DNA from: Clostridiales bacterium
Lineage (GTDB): Bacteria > Bacillota > Clostridia > Christensenellales > Aristaeellaceae
Length of the DNA stretch: 64,000 nt
Direction of reading: 5' to 3'
Assembly (NCBI GenBank): GCA_004557125.1
Contig: SFET01000006.1
Location: 1 to 64,000 of the forward strand
In this document: piece after piece, positions 50,437 to 59,234 of the stretch
Layout: each line of letters opens with the position of its first letter
Position numbering within the stretch: the stretch's first letter is position 1
Position numbers and translations under genes: made by a program
Notes under the pieces: generated by a model
What the model was told of the DNA's origin: nothing
What the model saw: only the letters and a program-made list of their open reading frames with translations
Databases searched by the model: none

Positions 50437-50634
50437 ATGCTGCTCAACATCGGCGATGTGGTGAAAATGCGCAAGGCGCACCCCTGCGGAAACGATCTGT
50501 GGAGGATCACCTACGTGGGTGCGGACGTAAAGATGCGCTGCGAGAAGTGCGGGCGCATCGTGATGCTGGACCGGCCCACCTTCGAAAAGCGGATGAAGAA
50601 GATCGTGGAATCCGCCGCTAAACCGGAGGCATGA
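50437..50634 (+). CDS. DUF951 family protein
   Basis: 65 residues: LLNIGDVVKMRKAHPCGNDLWRITYVGADVKMRCEKCGRIVML. The CEKCG pair and the HPCGxxxW motif are the hallmarks of DUF951, a small probably zinc- and nucleic-acid-binding protein of unknown function. GGGAGG precedes the ATG. Its stop overlaps the start of the signal peptidase gene (ATGA). Confidence 0.93.
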   Translation: MLLNIGDVVKMRKAHPCGNDLWRITYVGADVKMRCEKCGRIVMLDRPTFEKRMKKIVESAAKPEA

Positions 50635-51173
50635 GCGCGCGACCGCTGCGCCGGCGCAAGCGTTCCTCGCGGCTGAACCGCCGCTTTCCCCTTCGGACTG
50701 CGCTGGTTCTGCTCTGCATCGCGCTGATCCTCGTGCTGCTGCGGCTGTTCGCGTTTCACCTGGTGCGCATCGAGGGCAATTCCATGCGCGACACCCTCAA
50801 CAGCGGCGACATCGTGCTCGTGACCCGCTTCGACTACCGCTTCGGCGGCACAGCGGAGCGCGGCGACATCGTGGAATGCCGCTTTCCCGGGCGCGTGGAC
50901 GCCTATGTGAAGCGGGTGATCGGCCTGCCGGGCGAGACGGTGGAAATCCGCGACGGAAGAACCTGGATCGACGCTGCGCTCCTGGAGGAGCCCTACGTGT
51001 TCAGTTCCCAGGAGGATTACAGCATCGCGCTGGGCGAGGACGAATACCTGGTGCTGGGCGACAACCGCGCGGAGAGCTACGACAGCCGCGCGTCGGATAT
51101 GGGGCCCGTTTCGGGCAGGGACCTGCTCGGCCGCGTGCGCTTTCGCATCTGGCCGCCGGGTTCCGCGCAATGA
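50631..51173 (+). CDS. lepB: Signal peptidase I (first)
   Basis: 180 residues. A basic N-terminus and one membrane span (ALVLLCIALILVLLRLFAF) are followed by the catalytic serine in IEGNSMRDTL and the lysine in DAYVKRVIGLPGE, then the YLVLGDNRAESYDSR box. It removes signal peptides on the outer face of the membrane. Overlaps the DUF951 gene. Confidence 0.93.
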   Translation: MSARPLRRRKRSSRLNRRFPLRTALVLLCIALILVLLRLFAFHLVRIEGNSMRDTLNSGDIVLVTRFDYRFGGTAERGDIVECRFPGRVDAYVKRVIGLPGETVEIRDGRTWIDAALLEEPYVFSSQEDYSIALGEDEYLVLGDNRAESYDSRASDMGPVSGRDLLGRVRFRIWPPGSAQ

Positions 51174-51247
51174 GCGCAGGATGCATGCAACCGCCGGAAG
51201 GCCGGCGCAATTATCGGAAATAATCACAGGAAACGAGGTACATCGTC

Positions 51248-52021
51248 ATGGAGGAAAACAACAAGTTCCATTCTGAACAGGATTCCGTCGAAACCGACGT
51301 TCGCCCGGACGAAGCAAATGACCGGCAGGAAGGCGCCGAAGCTCAGGCGAATCCCGAAGGCGCACGCCCCTCTGTGGACGAGGTCGTGGATTCGGTGATC
51401 CCCGAGGCCGACCGCAATGCGCAGAAGCCGAAAAAGAGCTGGAAGAAGGAGCTGCGGGAGTGGATCGTCTCCCTGGCCGCCGCGCTGATGGTGGTGTTCT
51501 TCATCCGCAACTTCCTGTTCCAGATCATCCGCGTGGACGGCGACTCCATGTATTCCACGCTGCTGAACAACGAGCGCCTGTTCGTCACCATTCCCGACGT
51601 GAAGCTCAACGGCGTAGAGCGCGGCGATATCGTGATCTGCCACTATCCCAACCGCGGCAGCACGAACTTCGTCAAGCGCGCCGTCGGCGTGCCGGGAGAC
51701 GTGATCTACCGCGAATGCGGCGTGACCCACGTGGTGTACGAGACCACCGACGAAAACGGCGAGACCGTGACCGTGGACGAGATGCTGGACGAGCGCATGA
51801 TGCTCTACTTCCCGCTGGGCTCCACCGATGATTTCGAAGCCTACACCCTGGGCGAGGACGAATACTTCGTGGTTGGCGACAACCGCTACAACAGCCACGA
51901 TTCCCGCGACTGGAACGACGCGGATCCCAGCAGGGACGTTGGCCCCATCACCGGCGACATGATCGTGGGCAAGGTGCAGTGCGTCGTGTGGCCGCTGAGC
52001 TCCATTCGCGTTCCGGAATAA
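51248..52021 (+). CDS. lepB: Signal peptidase I (second, with acidic N-terminal extension)
   Basis: 257 residues. About 65 acidic, probably disordered cytosolic residues (EENNKFHSEQDSVETDVRPDE start) precede the membrane span (WIVSLAAALMVVFFIRNFLF). Catalytic Ser is in VDGDSMYSTLL, Lys in TNFVKRAVGVPGD, and the terminal box is YFVVGDNRYNSHDSRDW. It lies 74 bases after the first copy, an apparent duplication that has diverged. Different substrate sets are possible. Confidence 0.93.
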   Translation: MEENNKFHSEQDSVETDVRPDEANDRQEGAEAQANPEGARPSVDEVVDSVIPEADRNAQKPKKSWKKELREWIVSLAAALMVVFFIRNFLFQIIRVDGDSMYSTLLNNERLFVTIPDVKLNGVERGDIVICHYPNRGSTNFVKRAVGVPGDVIYRECGVTHVVYETTDENGETVTVDEMLDERMMLYFPLGSTDDFEAYTLGEDEYFVVGDNRYNSHDSRDWNDADPSRDVGPITGDMIVGKVQCVVWPLSSIRVPE

Positions 52022-52036
52022 GCAAAGGAGCATTGA

Positions 52037-53548
52037 ATGAAGAAAAAACAACAGCGCCTGGTGCGCATCATCGCCATCGTGCTTGCAATTCTGCTGGCTG
52101 GAAGCGCCATCGTATCCGTCGCGATCAGCCTGGCCTACGCCGAGGAGGCGCAGCCAACGGAGCGGAATCAGTACAGCTTTACAATGGAATACCTCGGAGA
52201 GGAACAAGCGCTGCGCGTGTCGCAGCGCCTTGTCTATCTAAACGACTCAGGGATTCATCTGGACCGCGTGGTGTTCTATGCGCCGGCCAACCTGTTCCGC
52301 CGCCAGAGCGCGCTGATGTACAGCGACGCGGAGTGGACCGATGTCTTTCCCCGGGGCTATCTGCCCGGCGGTGCCGAGCTGCTGGATGTGCGGGTGGACG
52401 ATGCTGCGACCGATTGGGGCTTTCAGGGCAGCGATGAAATCTACCTGCGCGTCGCCTGCGATCTGGAGCCGGGACAATCCTGCGAATTTGCCTTCGATTA
52501 CTACCTGCTGCTGACGGACAACCGCGCCTTTCTGGGCGTGTCCGAGCTGGACTGGCGGCTGAGCGACTTCTACTTCGCGCCGGCCTATGTGGACGAGCTC
52601 TACGGCGAATTCATGCTCAGCACGCCCACCGCCTTCACCCGCTGGATCCACTCCCCCGCCGCCGACTTCACGGCGACCCTCGTTCTGCCGGATCTGTTCC
52701 TGCTGGCTTCCAGCGGAATCGAGCAGGCCGAGACGGATTCCGAAAACCACGTCACCCGCTGGACGATCACGGCGGAAAACGCCCGTGATTTTGCGCTAAA
52801 CTTCGGCCTGCGCTATCGGGAGAGCGTGCGCACCACCGCGTCCGGCGTGGAGCTTCGCGCCGTCACCAACCTGCGCGGCAAGGCAGGCAAGTTGCTGGAT
52901 ATCGCCGAGGAGACCATCGAGACGCTGGAGGCATGGTTCGGCCCCTTCCCCGTGCAACAGCTGGACATTGTGCAGTCGGATTGCACCCCGCAGCTGCTGG
53001 ATCACAGCGGCTGCATCTGGCTCAGCGAGGACGCGCTCAAATCCGACGATCTCGCCCATCTGCTGCGCACGGCCATCGCCCGGCAGTACTTCGGCTTCTC
53101 CGCCTACGCGCAGCCCGGTGCGGATGCGTGGCTGTCGGATTCCATCTCGGAGTATCTGGGCTATCTGCTGCTGGAGGAGAGCGAGGGCAACGCCGCCTAC
53201 CTCTCTGCGCTGAATGCGAAGGTGGTTCCCGCGCTGCAGCTCACCATTCCCGGCGGACTGGTGGTCACCAGCGACGCTTCGCTGTTCACCGCCAGCGAAT
53301 ACGGCATCGTGGTGCGCGACCGCGGCGCCGCGGTGTTCCACGAGCTGCGCACCGCCATGGGCCGGGAGGAGCTGATCGACGGCCTGCGCGCCTTCTACCA
53401 GCTCGGCCAACAGACGGACGTGCTCACCGAGATGGATCTGGTGCGCTGTCTGGACGAGACCAGCGGCAAGAGCTGGGAGAAGTTCCTGACCGACTGGGTG
53501 TTCAACATCGGCGATTACGTGGATCAGTCCATCGACTGGCTGGACTGA
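52037..53548 (+). CDS. Membrane-anchored M1 peptidase-like protein without zinc ligands
   Basis: 503 residues. An N-terminal anchor or signal (RIIAIVLAILLAGSAIVSVAISLAYA) is followed by a beta-sandwich region and a helical region that follows the M1 aminopeptidase plan. Where active enzymes have HExxHxW and NEGFAEY, this protein has RTAIARQYFGF and SDSISEYLGYL, so the two histidines and the glutamate ligands are gone. FLTDWVFNIGDY near the end matches the M1 helical domain. A binding or chaperone role in secretion is plausible from its place after two signal peptidases. Start 15 bases after lepB, preceded by AAAGGAG. Confidence 0.7.
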   Translation: MKKKQQRLVRIIAIVLAILLAGSAIVSVAISLAYAEEAQPTERNQYSFTMEYLGEEQALRVSQRLVYLNDSGIHLDRVVFYAPANLFRRQSALMYSDAEWTDVFPRGYLPGGAELLDVRVDDAATDWGFQGSDEIYLRVACDLEPGQSCEFAFDYYLLLTDNRAFLGVSELDWRLSDFYFAPAYVDELYGEFMLSTPTAFTRWIHSPAADFTATLVLPDLFLLASSGIEQAETDSENHVTRWTITAENARDFALNFGLRYRESVRTTASGVELRAVTNLRGKAGKLLDIAEETIETLEAWFGPFPVQQLDIVQSDCTPQLLDHSGCIWLSEDALKSDDLAHLLRTAIARQYFGFSAYAQPGADAWLSDSISEYLGYLLLEESEGNAAYLSALNAKVVPALQLTIPGGLVVTSDASLFTASEYGIVVRDRGAAVFHELRTAMGREELIDGLRAFYQLGQQTDVLTEMDLVRCLDETSGKSWEKFLTDWVFNIGDYVDQSIDWLD

Positions 53549-53576
53549 GGCTCCCCCATCAATCCGGAGCATGCAA

Positions 53577-53608
53577 AACCCCTGTGCAGGGTAAACTGCA
53601 CAGGGGTT
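53577..53608. terminator. Bidirectional terminator
   Basis: AACCCCTGTGCAG (53577-53589) with CTGCACAGGGGTT (53596-53608), between convergent genes. Confidence 0.82.
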
Positions 53609-53622
53609 CTCTCATGCTTCCG

Positions 53623-54891
53623 TCAGAAGCGGTCGGTGTAGTAGCGGACATTCGCCGCCTCCATCCAGCCGTTGACTGTCTCGTTGTACTGGCTGAACTT
53701 GAGTTCCTCCTCGTAATCGGTGCGCAGCTTTTCGGCGACCTCCTCGTAGGGAACCGGGCCGCTCTGCACGTCCGACGCATAGCGCAGAATGTAGATGCCC
53801 GCGTCGGCCTGCACCGGTTCGGATACGTCGCCGATGTTTGCAAGCGCCATGGCTGCATCGCGCACCGCGTCGCCGTACATCACGCTCTTTGCGGAAATGC
53901 ACATGCCCTGTTCGCCGGTGCCGCCGTACTCCTCCATCAGTGCGCCGAAGTCCTCGCCCTGGGCAAGGCGGTTCGCCGCCTCCTGCGCCCTGGGCATCAG
54001 GCTCTGGTACAGGGCGTCGATCTGATCCATGTTCTGCGTGTTGCCTGCTGCGAGCTCCGCCTGAAGGTTGGCGTATTCCTCCGCCTGCTCCGCATCGAAA
54101 TCGATCAGAATCGCCTGCATGCGGCGCACGCCCTCCGGATTCCAGACTACGGTGCGCCCGGCGTCACAGTCGGCTTCATACTCCTCGTAGCTGGCGGAAT
54201 AGGTCATCTCCATGCTGGTGAGCTGCTCGTCGTAGAAGGCGCGCAGCTGATCGTCGCCGATGGTCATATCCCTGGTGACATATTCATACAGGCCGTCGCG
54301 CCAGGCCTCCTGCTCGGCGGATTGAAGCATCTCCTCGTAGGAGAGACCGTTCTCCTGCAGGTAGGCCTCCGTCTCACTGCGGACCTCCTCCTCGCTCTTG
54401 CCCTCCTCGCTGCGGAACGCCATGTAGTAGGACAGGTTCTCCTCGTACTCCTGGCGCACCTGCTCCTCCAGGGCCGCGCGGCGCTCGTCGCTGAGCTCAT
54501 ACACGCCGTACTCCTTCGCCTTGCTCTCCAGCAGCTTCTCCTCCACCAGGCCATTCAGGATCTCCCGCTTTGTCTCCTCCGCGTACTGCTGAATGTCCAT
54601 GCCCAGCATCTCATAGTAGGAGGCGATCATCTGGTATTCCTCGGCTGCCTCACCCACGGTCACCGTGCCGCCGTCGAACTCTGCCGCGATGGCATCGGGA
54701 TCGTAGGCGTCCGCAAAGGACGCGCTCTGGGCATCCTGCTCGTCCATCAGCAGGCGCATGGCCTTCAGCTCCCGGCTCAACTGCGTCGCACGCACGGTTC
54801 CAATCACGCCCCAGATGCAGCCCAGCAGCGTGGTGCAGGCCAGCACAATGCACATCAGGCGCGTCCGCCTGTTTCTGTATCGATTTGCCAT
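53623..54891 (-). CDS. SurA/PrsA-like foldase (peptidyl-prolyl isomerase family)
   Basis: 422 residues. An N-terminal membrane segment (LMCIVLACTTLLGCIWGVIG, no good lipobox) is followed by a SurA-N-like helical region (EEYQMIASYYEML..., EILNGLVEEKLLESKAKEYGVYELSDE) and a C-terminal segment resembling a parvulin domain (ALMEEYGGTGEQG, ALANIGDVSEPVQADAGIYILRYASD). It should assist folding of secreted proteins outside the membrane. Parvulin catalytic residues are not obvious, so isomerase activity is uncertain. Genes for the export machinery lie convergently on the other strand. Confidence 0.85.
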   Translation of the reverse strand: MANRYRNRRTRLMCIVLACTTLLGCIWGVIGTVRATQLSRELKAMRLLMDEQDAQSASFADAYDPDAIAAEFDGGTVTVGEAAEEYQMIASYYEMLGMDIQQYAEETKREILNGLVEEKLLESKAKEYGVYELSDERRAALEEQVRQEYEENLSYYMAFRSEEGKSEEEVRSETEAYLQENGLSYEEMLQSAEQEAWRDGLYEYVTRDMTIGDDQLRAFYDEQLTSMEMTYSASYEEYEADCDAGRTVVWNPEGVRRMQAILIDFDAEQAEEYANLQAELAAGNTQNMDQIDALYQSLMPRAQEAANRLAQGEDFGALMEEYGGTGEQGMCISAKSVMYGDAVRDAAMALANIGDVSEPVQADAGIYILRYASDVQSGPVPYEEVAEKLRTDYEEELKFSQYNETVNGWMEAANVRYYTDRF

Positions 54892-54944
54892 TTCTCATCC
54901 TCCGGATATTGAATTTCCCATTGCGGGACATACCGTTCCACACA

Positions 54945-54971
54945 ATTATAGCACAGAATTGCTTCTGTGCT
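54945..54971 (-). promoter_or_regulatory. Foldase promoter with operator-like inverted repeat
   Basis: The minus-strand -10 TATAAT (54945-54950) abuts a perfect 9-bp inverted repeat AGCACAGAA-TTGC-TTCTGTGCT (54950-54971), where the spacer and -35 region would be; no good -35 is seen. This is how a repressor or activator site would sit. Confidence 0.45.
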
Positions 54972-55015
54972 ATGAATTGTACTGCGATTTCATTGAATTG
55001 TTCGTTTTGGGCCGT

Positions 55016-55615
55016 TCAGGCCATCTTTTCGCCCACCAACATGCAAAGATAGGCAGCCGCAGCGTCGTAGCGAGCGTCATGGGCGTGATCGCCGCCGCCG
55101 TACCACTTCTGGCACTTTCCGGCGATGAACTCCTGGGTGAGTCCGAAGTGCTGGCACAGCTCCTCCAGCTTCGGCGGCTTGAGCACCTTCGGGTTCTGCT
55201 TGAGAGGGATGTGGGCCTCCTCGGTGTAGTGCTTCAGCGTGCAGAAGATGGGATAGTCCGGAAATTTCACGCCGATGCGGGCGAATTCGCTGCGAATGTA
55301 GCGCAGGTCGCCGCCGACGTCGTGGCCGATCACCAGCTTGCAGTCCTGAAAGTCGCGGTAGATTTCGTCCGCGTGATAGGCGAACACGTCGCCGCCGGAG
55401 AGCTTCCTCAGTTGGTACACGCCCAGGCCGTGCACCTTGCGGGCGTAGCGGTTGATGCTCTTTGCGGCGAAGTAGAAGTTCTTGCCGCGCACCTTTCGCC
55501 CCTCGATGATGAGATAGGAGAGCTGAATGATGCGGCTCGGGCGGTTGCCGTCCAGCTCCACGTCCACCGAAATCCACTTGTCCGGTTTTTTGAATAAATT
55601 CCTGAAATTGATCAC
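55016..55615 (-). CDS. 3'-5' exonuclease-like (DnaQ/RNase H fold) protein
   Basis: 199 residues. VDVELDGNRPSRIIQLSYLIIEG is an ExoI-type motif (D-x-E), VIGHDVGGDLRYIRSEF is motif II, and HAHDARYDAAAAYLCML is motif III with the final aspartate. It probably degrades DNA or RNA from 3' ends. The start is GTG 55615, overlapping the patB stop (GTGA), so it is translationally coupled to it; the functional link is not obvious. Confidence 0.85.
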   Translation of the reverse strand: MINFRNLFKKPDKWISVDVELDGNRPSRIIQLSYLIIEGRKVRGKNFYFAAKSINRYARKVHGLGVYQLRKLSGGDVFAYHADEIYRDFQDCKLVIGHDVGGDLRYIRSEFARIGVKFPDYPIFCTLKHYTEEAHIPLKQNPKVLKPPKLEELCQHFGLTQEFIAGKCQKWYGGGDHAHDARYDAAAAYLCMLVGEKMA

Positions 55616-56799
55616 GCGTTCATACTCCGTACCATTTTTTCGATTCGCTTCAGCGCATCCTCCACATTGGCCCGACGGGTGGCGAGATTGAAGCGGAAGT
55701 AGCCACGGCCGGCCTCCGCGCCGTAATCCATGCCGCTGTTCAGAGCGACGCCGGCCTCCTCCACCAGCCTGCGGAAGAATTCCTCGTGGGAAACGCCCAC
55801 GTCCCGGCAGTCCAGCCACATCAGGTAGGTGCCCTCCTGGGGCTGACAGTGAATCTGCGGAATGCGGCTGCGGATGAAGTCCACGGCAAAGTCCCGGTTC
55901 TCCCGGATGTACTCCACCACCGCGTCCATCCACTCGTCGCCCTGGTTGTAGGCGGCGGTCTGGGCGATGGCGCCGAAGATGTTCGGCGTGCCCGCATGTG
56001 CGCGGTCAATCTCTGCGCGCAGCTTCTCCCGCAGCGCAGCGTCCCGCACGATTGCCGAGGACTGGCGCAGTCCAGCCAGGTTGAAGGACTTGGTGGCCGA
56101 GGTGAGCATCACGCAGCGGTCGCTGCCATCCAGACTCAGAATGCGGGTATGGGGCGTCGGTCCGAGGTTGAAATCGGCGTGGATCTCGTCCGCAATGATG
56201 ATCACGCCGAAGCGCGCCGCCAGATCCACCAGGCGCTGCAGCTCCTCGCGCCGCCAGACGCGCCCCACCGGGTTGTGGGGATTGCAGAGGATCATCATCT
56301 TTGCGCCGGCGGCGAACTGCTTCTCCAGCAGATCAAAGTCCATCTCCCAGCCGGACGCCGTGCGCAGGAGCGGATTCTCCACCAGTGTGCGCTCAAACAG
56401 TTGAATTGCCCGGTAGAACGGGCCGTAGACCGGCGGCTGGATCACGATGGCGTCGCCGGGCTCGGTCATGGCGCGCACGCAGAAGAAGATGCTGTCCACC
56501 ACGCCGGGGCTGTACAGAATCCAGTCCGCCTCCACGTCCAGGCCGTAGCGGCGCTTCAGCCAGCCCTGCTCCGCGCGCTTTTCCTCGGCGGAATTCTCCG
56601 TGTAGCCGTAGATCGCGTGCTCCGCGCGCTTTGCAATGGCCTCGGCCACTGCGGGCGCCGTGCGGAAGTCCATGTCCGCCACCCACATGGGCAGCAGATC
56701 GGCGCGGCCGAAGTTCTCCTGACATCGATCCCATTTTTCGCAGTTCGTGCCCCTGCGGTCCACCTCTGCATCCAGATACTCCCGATAAAAGCGGTTCAT
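55612..56799 (-). CDS. patB: PatB/MalY-type PLP-dependent C-S lyase / aminotransferase
   Basis: 395 residues of fold-type I. WVADMDFRTAPAVAEAI, VIQPPVYGPFYRAI, ILCNPHNPVGRVW, IIADEIHADF and the PLP lysine in TSATKSFNLAGLR are the MalY/PatB signature. Expected activity is cystathionine beta-lyase (cystathionine to homocysteine, pyruvate and ammonia). GGGAGG precedes the start at 56799. Confidence 0.93.
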   Translation of the reverse strand: MNRFYREYLDAEVDRRGTNCEKWDRCQENFGRADLLPMWVADMDFRTAPAVAEAIAKRAEHAIYGYTENSAEEKRAEQGWLKRRYGLDVEADWILYSPGVVDSIFFCVRAMTEPGDAIVIQPPVYGPFYRAIQLFERTLVENPLLRTASGWEMDFDLLEKQFAAGAKMMILCNPHNPVGRVWRREELQRLVDLAARFGVIIIADEIHADFNLGPTPHTRILSLDGSDRCVMLTSATKSFNLAGLRQSSAIVRDAALREKLRAEIDRAHAGTPNIFGAIAQTAAYNQGDEWMDAVVEYIRENRDFAVDFIRSRIPQIHCQPQEGTYLMWLDCRDVGVSHEEFFRRLVEEAGVALNSGMDYGAEAGRGYFRFNLATRRANVEDALKRIEKMVRSMNA

Positions 56800-56829
56800 T
56801 GTAAGGCCTCCCATGTGCTCATCTGTTCT

Positions 56830-56858
56830 ATTATACGACGGATGTGAAAAATATGCAA
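56830..56858 (-). promoter_or_regulatory. Promoter of patB-exonuclease
   Basis: Minus strand: TTGCAT (56853-56858), 17-base spacer, TATAAT (56830-56835). Confidence 0.78.
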
Positions 56859-57002
56859 GCAAACTTATTCAAAACATAAATGTAACTTCCCTTTTATGCC
56901 TGAAATGTATCGCAAAACCAGCAAAATCCATGCCCTTCTATACGCGCAGAGCCTTCGTCCGGCAGGATCACACAGCCCTTCCCACGCGCCAAAAACGCAA
57001 AA

Positions 57003-57032
57003 CAGGGGTGCAAACATCGGTTTGCACCCCTG
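57003..57032 (-). terminator. Terminator of the deoD transcript
   Basis: CAGGGGTGCAAAC with GTTTGCACCCCTG, followed on the minus strand by TTTTG, 14 bases past the deoD stop. Confidence 0.85.
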
Positions 57033-57045
57033 AACGAAGCGTTTT

Positions 57046-57762
57046 TCAGGCGATTTCCAGCGCGATTTCCATCATCTTGGTGAAGGTGTTCTGACGGTCC
57101 TCCGCCGGAAGCGCCTCGCCGGTGACGATACTGTCCGAGATGGTCAGCAGTGCCAGCGCGTTCTTGCCCGCAGCCGCCGCGTTCAGATACAGCGCATAGG
57201 CCTCCATCTCCACGCAGAGCACGCCCAGCTTCATCAGCTTGTGGGAGGCGCTCTCGTAGCCGCCCTGCTCGTAGAAGCAGTCGCTGGAGAACACCGGTCC
57301 GGGCACGATGGGCTGGCCCAGCTTCTTGGCAGCCTCCACCGCCCTGGTCAGCAGCTCGTAGGAGCAGCAGGGCGCCAGCGTGCCGTCAAAGCCGAACTGG
57401 TAGCCGTAGTTGGAGGTGGTGTAGGCGCTCATGCCGGCCACGATGTCGCGCAGCTTCAGCTTGTCGCTCATCGCACCTGCGGAGCCCACGCGGATGATGT
57501 TTTCCACGCCGTAGTAGTTGTACAGCTCGTAGGAATAGATGCCGATGGAGGGCATACCCATGCCGGAGGCCATCACCGAGACGCGCTTGCCCTTGTATTC
57601 CCCGGTGTAGCCCTGCACGCCGCGCACATTGTTCACCAGCTGCGCGTTCTCGAGGTAGTGCTCCGCAATGTACTTCGCGCGCAGCGGATCGCCGGGCATC
57701 AGTACGGTCCTTGCAAAGTCCCCTTCCTTTGCGTTGATGTGGGGGGTGGGAATGTTGCTCAT
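57046..57762 (-). CDS. deoD: Purine nucleoside phosphorylase
   Basis: 238-residue hexameric type (TPHINAKEGDFARTVLMPGDPLRAKYIAEHYL, GMGMPSIGIYSYEL, CVEMEAYALYLNAA, SDSIVTGE). Cleaves purine ribo- and deoxyribonucleosides with phosphate, giving base and sugar 1-phosphate. AGGAGG precedes the ATG. Last gene of a minus-strand run. Confidence 0.96.
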   Translation of the reverse strand: MSNIPTPHINAKEGDFARTVLMPGDPLRAKYIAEHYLENAQLVNNVRGVQGYTGEYKGKRVSVMASGMGMPSIGIYSYELYNYYGVENIIRVGSAGAMSDKLKLRDIVAGMSAYTTSNYGYQFGFDGTLAPCCSYELLTRAVEAAKKLGQPIVPGPVFSSDCFYEQGGYESASHKLMKLGVLCVEMEAYALYLNAAAAGKNALALLTISDSIVTGEALPAEDRQNTFTKMMEIALEIA

Positions 57763-57795
57763 ATCTTTCCTCCTATTTCCTGCGTAATTCGTTGA

Positions 57796-57960
57796 CTATT
57801 GAAATCGAAAGGTATCCGAGACGAAGGACGCAAACGCCTCCACAAAGCCCAGATCATGGGTGTGCATGCGCAGAATCGTGCCCGCAATCAGCAGCGCGAT
57901 GACCAGCGCGCCCGCCACGGCCAGGCTTATGAGCGTCGCCTTCTTTCCACTTCTTCGCAT
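57796..57960 (-). CDS. Small single-span membrane protein
   Basis: 54 residues: a basic start (RRSGKKATLI), one membrane span (SLAVAGALVIALLIAGTIL) and a short external tail ending SDTFRFQ. GAGGAAA lies about 13 bases upstream. It overlaps the end of the preceding small gene by 34 bases in another frame. Function unknown. Confidence 0.55.
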   Translation of the reverse strand: MRRSGKKATLISLAVAGALVIALLIAGTILRMHTHDLGFVEAFASFVSDTFRFQ

Positions 57961-58136
57961 TGTATCGGTATTTCCTCTTTCTCCGGGATCGGCGCGTGCA
58001 CCGCGTACAGCCGCGCCATGTTCTCCTCCGCATCCGGATCGTCCACCGGCAGCGCGGGCACGAGGCCCGTGCATTCGGTTGCGCTGGCCACAAACTCCCG
58101 CTCCTCAAAGCTGCTCTCCGGGCGCTGACCTTCCAT
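57927..58136 (-). CDS. Small acidic protein of unknown function
   Basis: 69 residues with a good GGGAGGA site before the ATG. The motif ECTGLVPALPVDDPDAEENMARLYAVHAP is typical of short uncharacterised Clostridial proteins. The tail (RRRRS) is the part that overlaps the next gene. Function unknown. Confidence 0.65.
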   Translation of the reverse strand: MEGQRPESSFEEREFVASATECTGLVPALPVDDPDAEENMARLYAVHAPIPEKEEIPIQCEEVERRRRS

Positions 58137-58194
58137 CGCAATTCCTCCCTTCGGACTCAGCTTGTCCAGAGGGACGATTTGCCATGCTTCCAGC

Positions 58195-59205
58195 TTATTC
58201 CAGCTTCAGCGATTCCGCTCCCGTGCGCTGATAACCCATGCGCACCAGCTCGGTGATCTCCCAGGGCCGGCTCTCGGCGTCTGGATAGAGGATCAGCATC
58301 TCCTCGTAGGGCTCGGGGTTGTCCGGATCCAGGTCCACGCACTTCTTCAGCATGGCTGCGGCGGAATCGATCTTGTCCGCCTCGTAGTAGGCCACCATGG
58401 CGCTGTGGGCGTACTCATAATTGTCCGGATCCCGTTCGAAGGCGCGCTCGTAGTACCGGGCCGCCAGCAGATCCGAATCCTTCTGGTAGGCGTCGTAGCC
58501 CAGATCCGCATAGGCCTCCGCCGACCAGGCGAGGTTCACCTGGGCCAGCACCAGCTGTCCCTTCGGGGAGATCGCCCAGGCCGCGCACACCACCAGCAAG
58601 ATCAGCATCAGGATCAGCGCCACGATGCCCCGGATGTGTCGCTGGAAGAAGCCGCCGGACTCCCGCTCCTCGTAGTCGAAGTCGTCCCCGTAGTCGTCCT
58701 CGTAGCCTTCGTCCAGGTCGTAGTCGTCCTCCTGATCGCCGCCGTCCAGGAAGATGTCGTCCATATCCATCTCCTTCACCGGAATGAAGGTGTTGGCGCT
58801 GCGCTTGCGCTCGTTCACCGGGCGCTTTGCCACGGGGCGGCGCTTCGGCGGCGCAGGCTCGGGCGCATCCTCCACGCGCGGCGCTTCCTCAGGTTCAGGC
58901 GCAGGTGCAGGCTCCGGCTCTGGATCCGGCGCGTCAAAGTCGAAGCGCAGCGGAACAAACTCCTCCACCGGCGCAGCTTCCTCAGGTGCGCGCTGCTCTG
59001 CCGGCGCATCCTCCGCCCCGAACGGGCTTTCCGGCGCAGTTCTTCCCTGCACATCCTCGCTCCTCCGCACAGGTTCCGCCTGCCGCTGCTCCTTCGGCGC
59101 GGCCGTCGAAGCCTCGTCCTGATCGGGAATGACGATCGGCGAGCCGCAAAAGGGGCAAAACAGCATGTTGTCCATCACCTTTTTGCCGCATTGTCCACAA
59201 TACAT
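58195..59205 (-). CDS. Zinc-ribbon, membrane-spanning TPR protein
   Basis: 336 residues. The N-terminal zinc ribbon YCGQCGKKVMDNMLFCPFCGSP (four Cys) is followed by about 130 disordered acidic/proline residues and a stretch rich in Asp/Glu/Tyr (DDIFLDGGDQEDDYDLDEGY). One membrane span comes next (GIVALILMLILLVVCAAWAI, about 220), then a C-terminal TPR-like external domain (ADLGYDAYQKDSDLLAARYYERAF). GGGAGG precedes ATG 59205. Role unknown; possibly an envelope scaffold. Confidence 0.8.
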   Translation of the reverse strand: MYCGQCGKKVMDNMLFCPFCGSPIVIPDQDEASTAAPKEQRQAEPVRRSEDVQGRTAPESPFGAEDAPAEQRAPEEAAPVEEFVPLRFDFDAPDPEPEPAPAPEPEEAPRVEDAPEPAPPKRRPVAKRPVNERKRSANTFIPVKEMDMDDIFLDGGDQEDDYDLDEGYEDDYGDDFDYEERESGGFFQRHIRGIVALILMLILLVVCAAWAISPKGQLVLAQVNLAWSAEAYADLGYDAYQKDSDLLAARYYERAFERDPDNYEYAHSAMVAYYEADKIDSAAAMLKKCVDLDPDNPEPYEEMLILYPDAESRPWEITELVRMGYQRTGAESLKLE

Positions 59206-59234
59206 CCCGCTTCCTCCCTGTCTCTTGAAATGGT

